The notes beneath the pieces are model-generated. The model saw only the letters and a program-made list of their open reading frames with translations, ran no database searches and had not been told where the DNA came from. Below, in pieces: positions 31,277-39,973 of a DNA stretch of 42,718 nt. The stretch is from the IMG/VR virus record IMGVR_UViG_3300012271_000022, positions 1-42,718 of that record. The stretch is one strand, 5' to 3'. This DNA is from a virus. Made by a program: the position numbers and the translations under genes. Position 1 is the first letter of the stretch; each line of letters starts with the position of its first letter.

Positions 31277-33769
31277 ATGTCGAGTACTGACTTAAATCAG
31301 GCTCGAAAATACATTGAACTATTGAGAGGTGATGTAAATACACCTGTATTCTGGCAACTCTTTAGTGATGTAGACTCTGATAACAAAGACTTAATACCAG
31401 AAAATTTTAGTGCAAGTTTAGATTCTGCATTACCTGAAATACAGAGATTACAAAATAGGGGTTATGGTGTTTATGTAACGGTAAACCCTACCGATGGTCG
31501 CGGTAGGAAGATTGAAAATATAGTTGAATACAATTGGGCCTTTGCTGACATTGATAACGGTTCTAAAGTGTTAGTAGATTACCCGTTGAAACCTGCATTT
31601 ATTACGGGCCGTGATGAAACTCATGGGCATATTTATTGGCCTGTTACTGGTTGTACTACTGTTACACAGTATAATAGGATGCAAAAACAGATTGCGTTGT
31701 ATCTAGGTTCGGATGAACAGGTAATAGATCCATGTAGGGTGTTGCGGATACCTGGCTTTTTACACCTTAAAGATCCAAGTGCCCCAAAGACATATACTGT
31801 CATGCAAGATAACAGTGCTGAAATTGATTTTGAGTACAGCTACGAAGAAATAATATCGGCGTTTAAACTCGATGAAGTTAAATCAAAAGAGTTAGAAAAG
31901 TTTGTTGGCAGTAGACAAGCATACCTTGATGGTACCGGTTACAACGAAACACCGGTATACAGACAACAGATGATCAACTTTGCTGCTAACCATGCACCTA
32001 TCAGTGTTTCTGGCTCAGGGTCGCTTAATTTGATACGTGTAGCATCATTTGGTTATGATCGTGGGTTGTATGCAGAAGAAACTACTCAGATACTATGGGA
32101 ACATTTTAACCCAAGATGTGATCCACCGTGGCAAGACAAAGAATATCCGATGTTTGCTACCTATGTTGAACGAGCATACATATTTGCTAAGAATGCGTTA
32201 GGTTGTAAAACAGCCACCTCTGTAAAATGGGGTGATGTACCTGAACCTGCAGGTGGTTGGGATCATAATAAATCATTAGTTAAAACCAGTAAACCTGACA
32301 GAGAGTTTACACCTACTGAACACGACATCGGTTTTGTCACAGAAACTACCGCAAAGATGAACAGTGCTTTAATAACTGAAAAGTCTACTTCATATGAGCA
32401 TAGTATAAAATTCATCGGTGAGAACTACCCTAACAAAACATTAATGCGGTTCGACAGTATGTTCTATAAGTTTAACGGTAAGCATTGGGAAGAAGTATCA
32501 GACGAAGATATGTCTGCTCAGATATTAAATAAGTTTGCCTGTTGGTTACTGTCTGCATCAAAAGTAAAAAATATATTGGATGTGATGAAGATCCAGGTGT
32601 TTGAAAGAAATTTAAAGCGGGGCATGTATTTGGATGATAGAAGTAAAAATCAAATGACTTCGCTCATAATGAAAAACGGTATTGTTGAGATTGAAAACGG
32701 TAAGGCTGTATTAAAACCACACTCTTCAAACTTTTTTGACATTAACATGCTTGACTATGACTTTGATCCAACTGCCACATGCGAAGAGTTTGTCAGTTTC
32801 GTTGAGCAACAATGGCCTAACAATCCTGAAATGATGTTGCAGGTACAGGAATTATACGGGCTATGTTTAATACCGAACCGGACCCATGGTAAGTGCGCAT
32901 TGATGATAGGTAAAACTAGATCTGGTAAAGGTACACACGCCAGGGTTATTTCATCGTTGGTTGGAAAACATAATATTGCATCACCATCGATGGAAAGTCT
33001 TATTGAACATGATGCAATTAGTTCACTTAGTAAAGCCAAGGTTGCAATAATACCTGAAGCTAATAGCATTAGTCACATGGTAAAAGATCGTGTCTTAAAC
33101 AGGCTTAAATCAATCACAGGTGGTGACTCTGTTTACTACAATCGTAAATACAAGGACGGTGCCGATTGTGACCTATGGCCTTTGATGATCATACAAGCAA
33201 ATGAGTTTCCACAATTCGCGGATTCGTCTGGTGCATTAGCAGGTCGCATGTGGCCTTTTCCTATGACAGTTTCATTTGCAGGTAAAGAAGATAGAGGTTT
33301 ATCAGACAGATTATGTTCACCACAATCAATAGCCGGTGTATTAAACTTTGCGTTAGCGGGTTTGGCTCGGTTGATCCAGAACGGGATGGAGGTCACAGTT
33401 TGTGAACTTTCAAAAGACTATGTTGATGATATTAAGTACGACACCTTTCCACTGGCTTCATTCTGTGAAGAGTGTTGTTTAATGACACCTGCAGCAATAA
33501 CGTATGTTGACGATCTTTACATGGTTTATCAGCGTTGGTGTCGTGATAAAGGTATTAAAATTCCTATTGGTGCTGTTAAATTTACTAAGATGTTAGATTC
33601 TAGTCACCTGTTAATAGTTAAGTCGCGTGAAAGTAAATCCACTGACGGTGTACGTAGGCGGTATTTCTTTAAAGGCGTAAAAACCAATGATATTGCAAAG
33701 CAAAAATACAGTGAAGATCCACAAGGGATAGTAGGTAGATTTGATAGTGTAGAAAGTATTCACAAATAA
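31277..33769 (+). CDS. Primase-helicase (RepB-like primase with D5/P4 family helicase)
   Basis: 830 residues with two enzymatic halves. The N-terminal part (about 40-180) shows VTVNPTDGRGRKIENI, AFADIDNG and TGRDETHGHIYWP, the RepB/AEP-like primase pattern with an acidic pair and a downstream His. A linker follows, then the D5-type superfamily III ATPase: GKTRSGKGT Walker A (about 544-552), IIPEAN acidic box (about 591-596) and IIQANEFP sensor region. The C-terminus carries a winged-helix-like end. It would prime and unwind DNA at the origin for the family B polymerase. The start has AAGGGA 5 bases upstream. Confidence 0.85.
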   Translation: MSSTDLNQARKYIELLRGDVNTPVFWQLFSDVDSDNKDLIPENFSASLDSALPEIQRLQNRGYGVYVTVNPTDGRGRKIENIVEYNWAFADIDNGSKVLVDYPLKPAFITGRDETHGHIYWPVTGCTTVTQYNRMQKQIALYLGSDEQVIDPCRVLRIPGFLHLKDPSAPKTYTVMQDNSAEIDFEYSYEEIISAFKLDEVKSKELEKFVGSRQAYLDGTGYNETPVYRQQMINFAANHAPISVSGSGSLNLIRVASFGYDRGLYAEETTQILWEHFNPRCDPPWQDKEYPMFATYVERAYIFAKNALGCKTATSVKWGDVPEPAGGWDHNKSLVKTSKPDREFTPTEHDIGFVTETTAKMNSALITEKSTSYEHSIKFIGENYPNKTLMRFDSMFYKFNGKHWEEVSDEDMSAQILNKFACWLLSASKVKNILDVMKIQVFERNLKRGMYLDDRSKNQMTSLIMKNGIVEIENGKAVLKPHSSNFFDINMLDYDFDPTATCEEFVSFVEQQWPNNPEMMLQVQELYGLCLIPNRTHGKCALMIGKTRSGKGTHARVISSLVGKHNIASPSMESLIEHDAISSLSKAKVAIIPEANSISHMVKDRVLNRLKSITGGDSVYYNRKYKDGADCDLWPLMIIQANEFPQFADSSGALAGRMWPFPMTVSFAGKEDRGLSDRLCSPQSIAGVLNFALAGLARLIQNGMEVTVCELSKDYVDDIKYDTFPLASFCEECCLMTPAAITYVDDLYMVYQRWCRDKGIKIPIGAVKFTKMLDSSHLLIVKSRESKSTDGVRRRYFFKGVKTNDIAKQKYSEDPQGIVGRFDSVESIHK

Positions 33770-33770
33770 T

Positions 33771-33799
33771 TTGATATTATTATATTTATCGTTTATATT
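33771..33799 (+). promoter_or_regulatory. Strong promoter-like element for small-gene cluster
   Basis: TTGATA (33771-33776), 17-base spacer, TATATT (33794-33799). It starts right after the primase-helicase stop, about 30 bases ahead of the first tiny gene. Confidence 0.6.
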
Positions 33800-33829
33800 T
33801 AATTCACATTCACACAAAAGGCAATTAAA

Positions 33830-33937
33830 ATGATTGATCTAGGACCAATACTGTTAGTAACTGCAGTTACATTTGTCGTAGTACTCTTACTCGTTTACTT
33901 CAACGAAGAGATAGATGATTTTTTTAACGGTAAGTAG
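33830..33937 (+). CDS. Tiny single-pass membrane protein
   Basis: A 35-codon gene; AAAGG is 9 bases before the ATG. The product is almost entirely one hydrophobic helix (LLVTAVTFVVVLLLVYF) with an acidic tail (NEEIDDFFNGK). The next gene begins with an identical ribosome site block (AAAAGGYAATTAAAATG-like), which suggests shared translation signals. Role unknown; such mini-proteins often modulate host membrane processes, but that is a guess. Confidence 0.5.
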   Translation: MIDLGPILLVTAVTFVVVLLLVYFNEEIDDFFNGK

Positions 33938-33971
33938 TCAGTAAAGTGACACTAATTAAAAGGTAATTAAA

Positions 33972-34139
33972 ATGCCAGTTACATACACAACAACAGAATT
34001 AGCTATAAAATTCGGTGTTAAAGGTAGGACAGTTACGCAAGTAAAAAGTTGTTATGGTCATTATAAAGGGTACGAACCAATTGGCAGGTTACCTGGTAAA
34101 AGAATATTAATTTGGGAATTTAAAGGTTTATTAAAATAA
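33972..34139 (+). CDS. Small winged-helix/excisionase-like DNA-binding protein
   Basis: The product has 55 residues, MPVTYTTTELAIKFGVKGRT..., with the T..EL...F.V..RTV...K helix-turn-helix form of small MerR/excisionase-type regulators. A beta-wing-like PGKRILIWEF follows. AAAAGG is 8 bases before the ATG. It lies in the small-gene cluster behind its own promoter. It is the only clear small transcription-factor-like candidate in the window together with the 34338 gene. Confidence 0.6.
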   Translation: MPVTYTTTELAIKFGVKGRTVTQVKSCYGHYKGYEPIGRLPGKRILIWEFKGLLK

Positions 34140-34167
34140 AATACCAATATGTTAGGAGTAATTAATT

Positions 34168-34341
34168 ATGGAAACAACAGATTTTATTATCGTTAGTGCA
34201 TTTATTTCATCCATTGTAATAGGTGCTTTGGTCGCGCTTGAAGTTAAGCGACCTGCATTGGTTACGAGTATCTTGAAGGTTCTTGGTTTACTATTTATGC
34301 TAACGTTTTTCGTTGGTGCCTATTACAGTCTACCACTATGA
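34168..34341 (+). CDS. Small two-helix membrane protein
   Basis: A 57-residue protein from the ATG at 34168 with AGGAG 9-10 bases upstream. Helix 1 is FIIVSAFISSIVIGALVAL; a short basic connector EVKRP follows, then LVTSILKVLGLLFMLTFFVG. The stop overlaps the next start as ATGA, so the two are likely coupled. It resembles holin-like or inhibitor-sized phage membrane proteins in size only. Confidence 0.55.
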   Translation: METTDFIIVSAFISSIVIGALVALEVKRPALVTSILKVLGLLFMLTFFVGAYYSLPL

Positions 34342-34652
34342 AGTATTATGTGCCTGGAATGGAATCTAAGGCGTTATTCTTAATAGTGGTGAAGTTAACC
34401 AACATACGGTCACCAGACATTGTGAGGGCCATGGAGTTACACATAGTAGATGGTATGGATGTATCGTTAGCTGCCCTTGGCGCTGTAGATGAAAGTAATT
34501 TAAAACGTGCCTTGGTTAAGTATAATGATGCAATGACATTCATTGAGCAAGTTAAAGAATTAACGTGGAGTGGATACAATGCCAGTAAGCAAAAACAAGA
34601 GAAGGAACAAGAAAAAGAAAGGCGTGTCACAGTTACAGAGAGCAAGGGGTAA
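34338..34652 (+). CDS. PapB/FocB-like small regulator candidate
   Basis: The product has 104 residues. Residues 15-70, including LIVVKLTNIRSPDIVRAMEL, VDGMDVSLAALGAVDESNL and a following helical 'ALVKYNDA', follow the layout of PapB-type fimbrial regulators (a DNA-binding helical bundle with I...T.IR...I..A...H...G). The last 30 residues are Lys/Glu/Gln-rich and partly disordered. It overlaps a 47-codon gene in another frame (34579). The family call is moderate; a regulatory role in late or early switching is inferred. Confidence 0.5.
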   Translation: MKYYVPGMESKALFLIVVKLTNIRSPDIVRAMELHIVDGMDVSLAALGAVDESNLKRALVKYNDAMTFIEQVKELTWSGYNASKQKQEKEQEKERRVTVTESKG

Positions 34653-34722
34653 TGTTCAGCAAGCACAAGCAGAAATTGAGAACCTACAAAGGTTGCTTGA
34701 TATGGGTATTGGTAGGGTCTAA
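34579..34722 (+). CDS. Small basic coiled-coil protein, overlapping gene
   Basis: A 47-codon gene nested in the 3' end of the previous one in a different frame. GGAG at 34567-34570 lies 8 bases before the ATG. The product begins MPVSKNKRRNKKKK and ends in an amphipathic helix (QQAQAEIENLQRLLDM). It is the last plus-strand gene; its stop overlaps the convergent minus gene's stop by 3-4 bases. Nucleic-acid binding is likely from charge alone. Confidence 0.55.
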   Translation: MPVSKNKRRNKKKKGVSQLQRARGNVQQAQAEIENLQRLLDMGIGRV

Positions 34723-35042
34723 ACGACCACTACCTTACCAAGTCTACATATCGCATTTGATGCCAGTTCATAACCGTTAGAGTACTTAGGATTAAACCCT
34801 GTAACGGTTATTTCATATTCACCAATGTCAAGTTGAGTGTCAACACCAATAGAAAAATGTAATTCTTTAGCTGTTATTATAGTTACTTCTGGTCCGTCAG
34901 TATCATAAGTAGTACCATTAATTTCTACTTCAATCTTAGTAAAGTTATTCAAACCTAATTGTCTAAAAGGAGGTTTAAACTCAAACTTTAAGGCAACCTC
35001 GTTACCTCTACCCTTGACTATTTTGTTTTGAATACAAGACAT
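34719..35042 (-). CDS. Structural protein of the adhesin block, hypothetical
   Basis: This 107-residue beta-rich protein (MSCIQNKIVKGRGNEVALKF...) has no recognised domain; the pattern of alternating strands with DTDGPEVTIITAKELHF and GEYEITVTGF resembles small phage Ig-like or head/tail decoration domains. It is the last gene of the minus-strand adhesin block and converges with the small plus genes. It likely forms part of the same tail-fibre complex as the 948-residue protein. Confidence 0.5.
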   Translation of the reverse strand: MSCIQNKIVKGRGNEVALKFEFKPPFRQLGLNNFTKIEVEINGTTYDTDGPEVTIITAKELHFSIGVDTQLDIGEYEITVTGFNPKYSNGYELASNAICRLGKVVVV

Positions 35043-35043
35043 T

Positions 35044-35466
35044 TTACGAACTCACAAAAAGATTGTCGCTTGGTGTTAGGTTAAGTTTTTCACCGTCATT
35101 TAGCGTTAACGCTGAACCGTAATCAAAGAAAGATATTAACGGGTCGTTTGCAGGTGTACTGTTGTAACAAACAGCATATCTAAACGGACCTATGGTTCCA
35201 CCGGCTGCAGTGATAACAATAGGTGTTTCATCTACATCTAGTTCATAGTTACCACCCGATTGATCAGATGAAGTAATAGGAATAGTAACGCCACCGGCAT
35301 CATATCCATTTTCTGCTGTTATTTCTGCTAAGTTGGCTTTTATACCATTACTTGCTTGGTTAGGTGTCGCATTAGTTAAATACACTTTAATTGTGTTACT
35401 AGAAAGATTATGCACACCGTTATGTACATCTGCTATGAATTTGTGAAACTTATTATAACCAGCCAT
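35044..35466 (-). CDS. Structural protein of the adhesin block
   Basis: This 140-residue protein begins MAGYNKFHKFIADVHNGVHN and continues with beta-rich, Asn/Gly/Thr-rich sequence (TIKVYLTNATPNQASNG, YAVCYNSTPANDPL). Similar small proteins accompany LamG adhesins and decorate tails or heads of marine phages; this is my inference from composition and position. The start overlaps the end of the 948-residue gene by 14 bases. No enzymatic motif. Confidence 0.55.
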   Translation of the reverse strand: MAGYNKFHKFIADVHNGVHNLSSNTIKVYLTNATPNQASNGIKANLAEITAENGYDAGGVTIPITSSDQSGGNYELDVDETPIVITAAGGTIGPFRYAVCYNSTPANDPLISFFDYGSALTLNDGEKLNLTPSDNLFVSS

Positions 35467-38299
35467 AATAATTAACCTTAATGTTTGTTTGTTTATATGT
35501 TGTGTTAACTAATGAGTCATCATAATACGCTTTAACTGGTGTTTGCACAAAACTAATTGAGTAACTACCAATTTCAAACCCTGAGAACTCGCTGTAATCA
35601 ATACTAACAGATGATCCAATCGTAGTATATACACCAGTGTTCATTGTTAACTGTCTGTGAAGCAAAGCCGAAACAGGCGATCCTTCGGTAGTGTATGAAC
35701 CTGGACTCATTGCTAACATTCTATTAGTTAACAGTGGTATATCATTACCAGTGACAGAATATAAACCTGTACTCATATTCAACATTCTGTCAACTAACAA
35801 TGATACATCATCACCAACGGTTGAATATGAACCTGGACTTATTGCTAACATTCTATTAGTTAACAGTGATAGATCATCACCAACGGTTGAGTATGAACCT
35901 GACGCAAGCGTGATGTTGTATTGGTTTGGAACCACATAATCGAACGTAAAATCAGATCCAACGGTACTATAGGTACCCTGGCCTAACACTAAATCATAGG
36001 CGTTTGTCTCTATATAGCTAAAAGTAATAGAACGGCCTGTTACACTGTATGATCCCTGTTGAAGATCCAATACCCTATCAGCAAGTAAGTTTACCGGTTG
36101 TCCTGTTACATCATAGTTACCTTGATCAAGTGACATAGCACGTTGAGTTAATAACGAAATGGGTTGTCCGGTTCTATCGTAGTTACCTTGGTCAAGCGAT
36201 AAGGACCGGTTAGCTAATAACGAAACGGGTTGTCCAGTTACATCGTAAGTGCCCTGGTCAAATACAATAGACCGATCAGCAAGTAAGTTTACCGGTTGTC
36301 CGGTTGTATCGTAAGTGCCTTGGTCGAATGATATGGCACGTTCAGTAATTAAACCAACATCATTGCCGGTGGTAGAGTAGTTACCTTGATTAAGGGTCAT
36401 AGCACGTTCGGATAATAAAGAAAGTTCATTACCTGTAATAGAGTATGTGCCAACGTTTAATAAAAAATTGTAGGTTGAAGTTTGAGCGTAATCAAAACTA
36501 AAAGTAGAACCTGTTGTTGAATAACTACCTTGTTCAAGCGATATGGCACGTTCAGTTAAAATACTTACCGGTTGTCCGGTTACATCATAACTACCTTGAT
36601 TAAGGGGTAAAGACCGGTTAGCTAATAACGAAACAGGTTGTCCGGTTACATCGTAACTGCCTTCATTAAGGGGTAAAGACCGGTTAGCTAATAACGAAAC
36701 AGGTTGTCCGGTTACATCGTAACTGCCCTGATCGAATAATATGGAACGTTCAATTGATAGATTTAGCTGCTGTCCAGTTACATCATAGTTACCTTGGTCA
36801 AATGATAGGGAACGTTCAGTTAAAAGATTTAGCTGCTGTCCAGTTACATCATAGTTACCTTGGTCAAAGCTAAACATGTAGGTTGTTATATCAGATTGTC
36901 TACCCCAGGCGTTTATGTCGAACGCTTCGGTTCCTGTTAACTCAATTTCTGACCAGTAAACTATGTCTTGAATTTTACCTTCAAAGGGATCAAAATTTCT
37001 ATTGCCGTTGCTATCTCTTATATCTGCTACACCACCTATACTAATGTCCCCTCCGTGAGCGGCTAGTTCGTTCCCTACATTTGGTTGTTCTTCGCCAATT
37101 GATACACCATCAATCCAAAAATTCATTCGGTCTAGGCTGAAATCAAATGAATAAAATACATGATATGTTTGATTTGCATTAATAGCGTGTCGTATAAAAC
37201 CTTGCGAGTTACTTGATTCACCAACTAAAAATAGCAGGTCGCTACCTTCTTGAATCATTGTGATCCAGTTAACAGATCCGCCTTGCTCATAAACTGCCCT
37301 GGCTCTGTTATTTGTAGGTAAAGAGTCTGCTGTAAACCACATACTCATAGACCCTTTTACACGAGTCGAGTTTATTCTAGCATCGTTTGTTACGTTTATT
37401 TCTGAGTTACCACGATCAAAAAAAGCTGACTGATCATCTGGTAAAGACGGTATGATACTGTCAGTGTATGCCGTTCCTGCGCTTGCTTCGGCGTTGTAAC
37501 CCTCAACTGCATCGTCAGTGTTGCCGTTTAACTTCCATCTAAATGTTGGGCTTAGGTCCGGTACTGGGTCGTCTGACGATGTGCCAGGTGACGATAATGT
37601 TAATGGTTGACCTGTTAGAGAATAAACACCTTGATCTAAAGTTAAATCGTATTCTGTTGCATTGCTGCCGTTATCATAAAATACCCACTGGTCCCCATTT
37701 GTAGCTGTACCCTGTAAGTCACCGTCAGTTGACCCTGTACCCTCTGAATCAGGGAGTTTAAGGCCTGTGCCGTTTGATTCGGTTGCATTGTAGTCACATA
37801 ACCTATTTCCCCCTGTTACAGCATCAAATTCTTGATAGCGGTATATATGAAAATTTAGCGATCTAAAGTCGTTGCCAAAATACGTCATTCCGCCGAACGC
37901 GCCAGTAGATGTAGACTCGGCCCTAGAAGTAGTGCCAATTACTATATCTTGTGATACTCCATCTATGAAAAGTTCGTGAGTGGCCCCATCCCCCGTAATT
38001 ATAATTTCATGTGGGTTTTCGTCATGTACAGTAGCCGTATACTCAAAAGTTATTGGTACAATTGGATTATTATACCCATAGTAAAGGTCCATGGTTTTAA
38101 AATCATCTGCGTGAGAAATAGACAGAAGGTAGTCTACATTACTCTCTAAAGTACCTGTTATAAAGTAGTAACCACTTGTAGCAGAGGTCGTAGGAATCGC
38201 GATATCAATGACAACCCTGTACTGGTTTAGAGTATAAGCAGAGAGGTTTATGTTGGTAACAGTAGCACCTGCTATTAGGTCAAGATAATAGTTAGACAT
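35453..38299 (-). CDS. LamG-domain tail adhesin with tandem 22-residue repeats
   Basis: This protein has 948 residues. Two concanavalin/LamG-type beta-sandwiches occupy about 15-200 and 250-470: in the second, FRWKLNGNTDD, the SMSMWFTAD strand and NFWIDGVSIG are typical. From about 474 to 915 there are repeated units of 22 residues with core (D/N)QGxYxxTGQ and end (S/N)LLxxR; counting the early copy near 220 I see about 20 full units plus one degenerate. Three longer spacers break the array into blocks. The last 40 residues form a distinct end (TPVKAYYDDSLVNTTYK). It is likely a repetitive stalk or receptor-binding fibre; glycan binding by LamG is family knowledge, the role here is inferred. 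Confidence 0.8.
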   Translation of the reverse strand: MSNYYLDLIAGATVTNINLSAYTLNQYRVVIDIAIPTTSATSGYYFITGTLESNVDYLLSISHADDFKTMDLYYGYNNPIVPITFEYTATVHDENPHEIIITGDGATHELFIDGVSQDIVIGTTSRAESTSTGAFGGMTYFGNDFRSLNFHIYRYQEFDAVTGGNRLCDYNATESNGTGLKLPDSEGTGSTDGDLQGTATNGDQWVFYDNGSNATEYDLTLDQGVYSLTGQPLTLSSPGTSSDDPVPDLSPTFRWKLNGNTDDAVEGYNAEASAGTAYTDSIIPSLPDDQSAFFDRGNSEINVTNDARINSTRVKGSMSMWFTADSLPTNNRARAVYEQGGSVNWITMIQEGSDLLFLVGESSNSQGFIRHAINANQTYHVFYSFDFSLDRMNFWIDGVSIGEEQPNVGNELAAHGGDISIGGVADIRDSNGNRNFDPFEGKIQDIVYWSEIELTGTEAFDINAWGRQSDITTYMFSFDQGNYDVTGQQLNLLTERSLSFDQGNYDVTGQQLNLSIERSILFDQGSYDVTGQPVSLLANRSLPLNEGSYDVTGQPVSLLANRSLPLNQGSYDVTGQPVSILTERAISLEQGSYSTTGSTFSFDYAQTSTYNFLLNVGTYSITGNELSLLSERAMTLNQGNYSTTGNDVGLITERAISFDQGTYDTTGQPVNLLADRSIVFDQGTYDVTGQPVSLLANRSLSLDQGNYDRTGQPISLLTQRAMSLDQGNYDVTGQPVNLLADRVLDLQQGSYSVTGRSITFSYIETNAYDLVLGQGTYSTVGSDFTFDYVVPNQYNITLASGSYSTVGDDLSLLTNRMLAISPGSYSTVGDDVSLLVDRMLNMSTGLYSVTGNDIPLLTNRMLAMSPGSYTTEGSPVSALLHRQLTMNTGVYTTIGSSVSIDYSEFSGFEIGSYSISFVQTPVKAYYDDSLVNTTYKQTNIKVNYYGWL
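35557..36880 (-). repeat. 66-base tandem repeats in adhesin gene
   Basis: About 20 copies of a 66-base unit encoding the G-x-Y-x-x-x-G repeats. Two adjacent units (36601-36661 and 36667-36727) are identical over 61 bases, so copy number has changed recently. Diverged units towards the 3' end of the gene are older. Confidence 0.9.
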
Positions 38300-38300
38300 T

Positions 38301-38942
38301 TTAAGCCACTACACCATAAGCATTATCCACATACATATCTTCATAAATCGGGCATTGAACACGATAAGTATTTAATTCTTGTACATTACGAAAACCGGCA
38401 ACTCTTACGTACTCAAAAGACCCATCACCAAAAGTAACTCTACGATATATTTGTGGGTTATGTTTTTCGGGTGCATCTGCATTTAGTAATATTGTACAGA
38501 ACCCTTTTTCAATACTTACAGATTTGCGGTTGATTGTACCATGGGCTATATCAAAGTCTTGCTTGGTTGCGTTCTCATGTGGGTAATACAAACTATTAGC
38601 ACGTGACAACACGACCACTTTTAATTGACCTAAAATTGTAGATACAGCGACAGATTCACCGTTCATTTCAATGGTAATATTAGCATCAATTAAAGATTGA
38701 TATGCAGCAATTTGCAAAATACCCGTTGGGCTGTTTTGCATAAAATTGTAATCAACAGAATCCATAAAAGCATCCATTTCATTTTGTGCCGGATGACCTT
38801 CTGTTCTCGCTATTTTCTTCATTGCTGAATATACTTTAACTGACGCTAAATAACCGTTAAAAGTGTCACGGTGTATCAATGATTCAGTCCATTGTGGATA
38901 TTCTTTAGCGAGTTGTAGCGTGGTAAAATTTACGAGTGACAT
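38301..38942 (-). CDS. Hypothetical structural protein
   Basis: This 213-residue protein starts MSLVNFTTLQLAKEYPQWTE and has a helical N-terminal half (with DAFMDSVDYNFMQNSPTG) and a beta-rich C-terminal half (NADAPEKHNPQIYRRVTFGD, YRVQCPIYEDMYVDNAYG). It looks like a tail or fibre-base component from position directly before the adhesin gene (one-base gap). No motif for an enzyme; not a family I can name. It is preceded by the membrane-protein gene 38947. Confidence 0.5.
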   Translation of the reverse strand: MSLVNFTTLQLAKEYPQWTESLIHRDTFNGYLASVKVYSAMKKIARTEGHPAQNEMDAFMDSVDYNFMQNSPTGILQIAAYQSLIDANITIEMNGESVAVSTILGQLKVVVLSRANSLYYPHENATKQDFDIAHGTINRKSVSIEKGFCTILLNADAPEKHNPQIYRRVTFGDGSFEYVRVAGFRNVQELNTYRVQCPIYEDMYVDNAYGVVA

Positions 38943-38946
38943 GGTG

Positions 38947-39378
38947 TTACCTCAATAAGTATGTGACAAGTTGAAAGGACCAGTATACAGATGAATAGTA
39001 TATTAATGAACCTAATATTGCACGCCTGGCACTGAACGTAAATATATCGCTTTCTTCCATGGACACCAGGCAATGATCATCCTGGTTGATAGCTGTCTTG
39101 AATAACCAATTGACGAACTTAGCTGCTATATCGCCTGTAGTGCTACCCATTAACTGCAGGTGACCTAACATTGATGATATGGTTGTCAAGTGATGACCGC
39201 CCATTATGGCGTGTACATAGTGGTCTTGTGCAATCAGTATTGAATATTGCCAGCGTATTTTTACTAAAAACTGGTCAGTAATGTATGCTATACAAAGGAG
39301 AGGTATTGACATTAATATCAAGGTTCCCCAATTGATACCAATTAAACCAACAAAAACGTATGACCTTAAACGATCCAT
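38947..39378 (-). CDS. Predicted membrane protein
   Basis: The product is 143 residues: an N-terminal hydrophobic helix (FVGLIGINWGTLILMSIPLL), a short gap, a second hydrophobic piece near the C-terminus (AILGSLIYYSSVYWSFQLVT), and a polar middle with GGHHLTTISSMLGHLQLMGS and a TGDIAAKFVNWL helix. It is the first gene of the adhesin block downstream of the terminator at 39427. Holin-like or receptor-exclusion roles are guesses; no family is recognised. There is only a weak candidate promoter ahead of it. Confidence 0.5.
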   Translation of the reverse strand: MDRLRSYVFVGLIGINWGTLILMSIPLLCIAYITDQFLVKIRWQYSILIAQDHYVHAIMGGHHLTTISSMLGHLQLMGSTTGDIAAKFVNWLFKTAINQDDHCLVSMEESDIFTFSARRAILGSLIYYSSVYWSFQLVTYLLR

Positions 39379-39426
39379 GGGTACATGCTCAGTTGTTTAT
39401 TACTTATACAGTATTAATCATCGGGC

Positions 39427-39454
39427 AAAAAAAAGCCACCTATAAAAAGTGGCT
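39427..39454 (-). terminator. Rho-independent terminator of the HAD/receiver operon
   Basis: Read on the minus strand: AGCCAC, 9-base loop, GTGGCT, then eight T. It lies just past the stop of the receiver-like gene and separates it from the adhesin block. Confidence 0.85.
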
Positions 39455-39481
39455 AAAAGGATTTACAATCACACCAAAACA

Positions 39482-39973
39482 CTAGGACAGTAGGTTGTTG
39501 GAATATTTAGAGTACTTAGTTAATTCATGCTTGTCAACATTATATTTAGCGCACATTAATTTCACGTTGTTTTCAAACCCTTTAAGTTCTTGTGTAATGC
39601 TTGAGGAAAAATCGAGGATCATAATGTGGTCAAGTAGCGTCTGTATTGCTATTGGTTTTTCAATAAAATCTACCACCATTAGTTTTACGCCGGTCATAAC
39701 ATCTTTTACGTTATCGTCTGCAGATAAACAAATGAACTGTATATTTTGAGTTTCAGGGTTGGACCTTACCTGTTTATAAAGATGGTTATCTGCTATCTGT
39801 GGCGATTTAATATCCATGATGATTATACTAGGTTCGTACTCTTTTATCAGAGGTAGTGCAAGATCGCTATCATTCACCTTTCTAAACTCGATACCTGAAT
39901 GCAACAAGGCATCACAGACGACAGACATAGAACCACCGCCAATACCTACCAGTAACACTCGTAAACGTTTCAT
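39482..39973 (-). CDS. CheY-like receiver-domain protein, acidic pocket missing
   Basis: The product has 163 residues. The fold of a response regulator receiver is visible: strand 1 RVLLVG, Asp54 in IIIMDIKSP (the phosphorylation site position), Ser84 in ICLSADD and Lys106 in FIEKP. The acidic pair that normally binds Mg2+ after strand 1 (DD) is replaced by GIGGG, so normal phosphorylation is doubtful and this may be a pseudo-receiver. About 40 C-terminal residues are helical and extra. Phage receivers are rare. It overlaps the coiled-coil membrane gene by 4 bases, and a terminator follows. Confidence 0.75.
   Translation of the reverse strand: MKRLRVLLVGIGGGSMSVVCDALLHSGIEFRKVNDSDLALPLIKEYEPSIIIMDIKSPQIADNHLYKQVRSNPETQNIQFICLSADDNVKDVMTGVKLMVVDFIEKPIAIQTLLDHIMILDFSSSITQELKGFENNVKLMCAKYNVDKHELTKYSKYSNNLLS

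Noticed and set aside
33972-34139. Excisionase of a lysogeny module
   Set aside because: No integrase, attachment site or repressor is present; a general small DNA-binding protein is the safer call.
34346-34666. Minus-strand open frame of 106 codons
   Set aside because: It mirrors the 34338 and 34579 genes, which have ribosome sites and overlaps; the minus frame has neither.
35691-35939. Plus-strand open frame inside the adhesin repeats
   Set aside because: It arises from the low-complexity repeat read backwards; no ribosome site or domain.
35557-36880. CRISPR or satellite array on the plus strand
   Set aside because: The 66-base units keep an open minus-strand frame with conserved codons; they are coding repeats of the adhesin.
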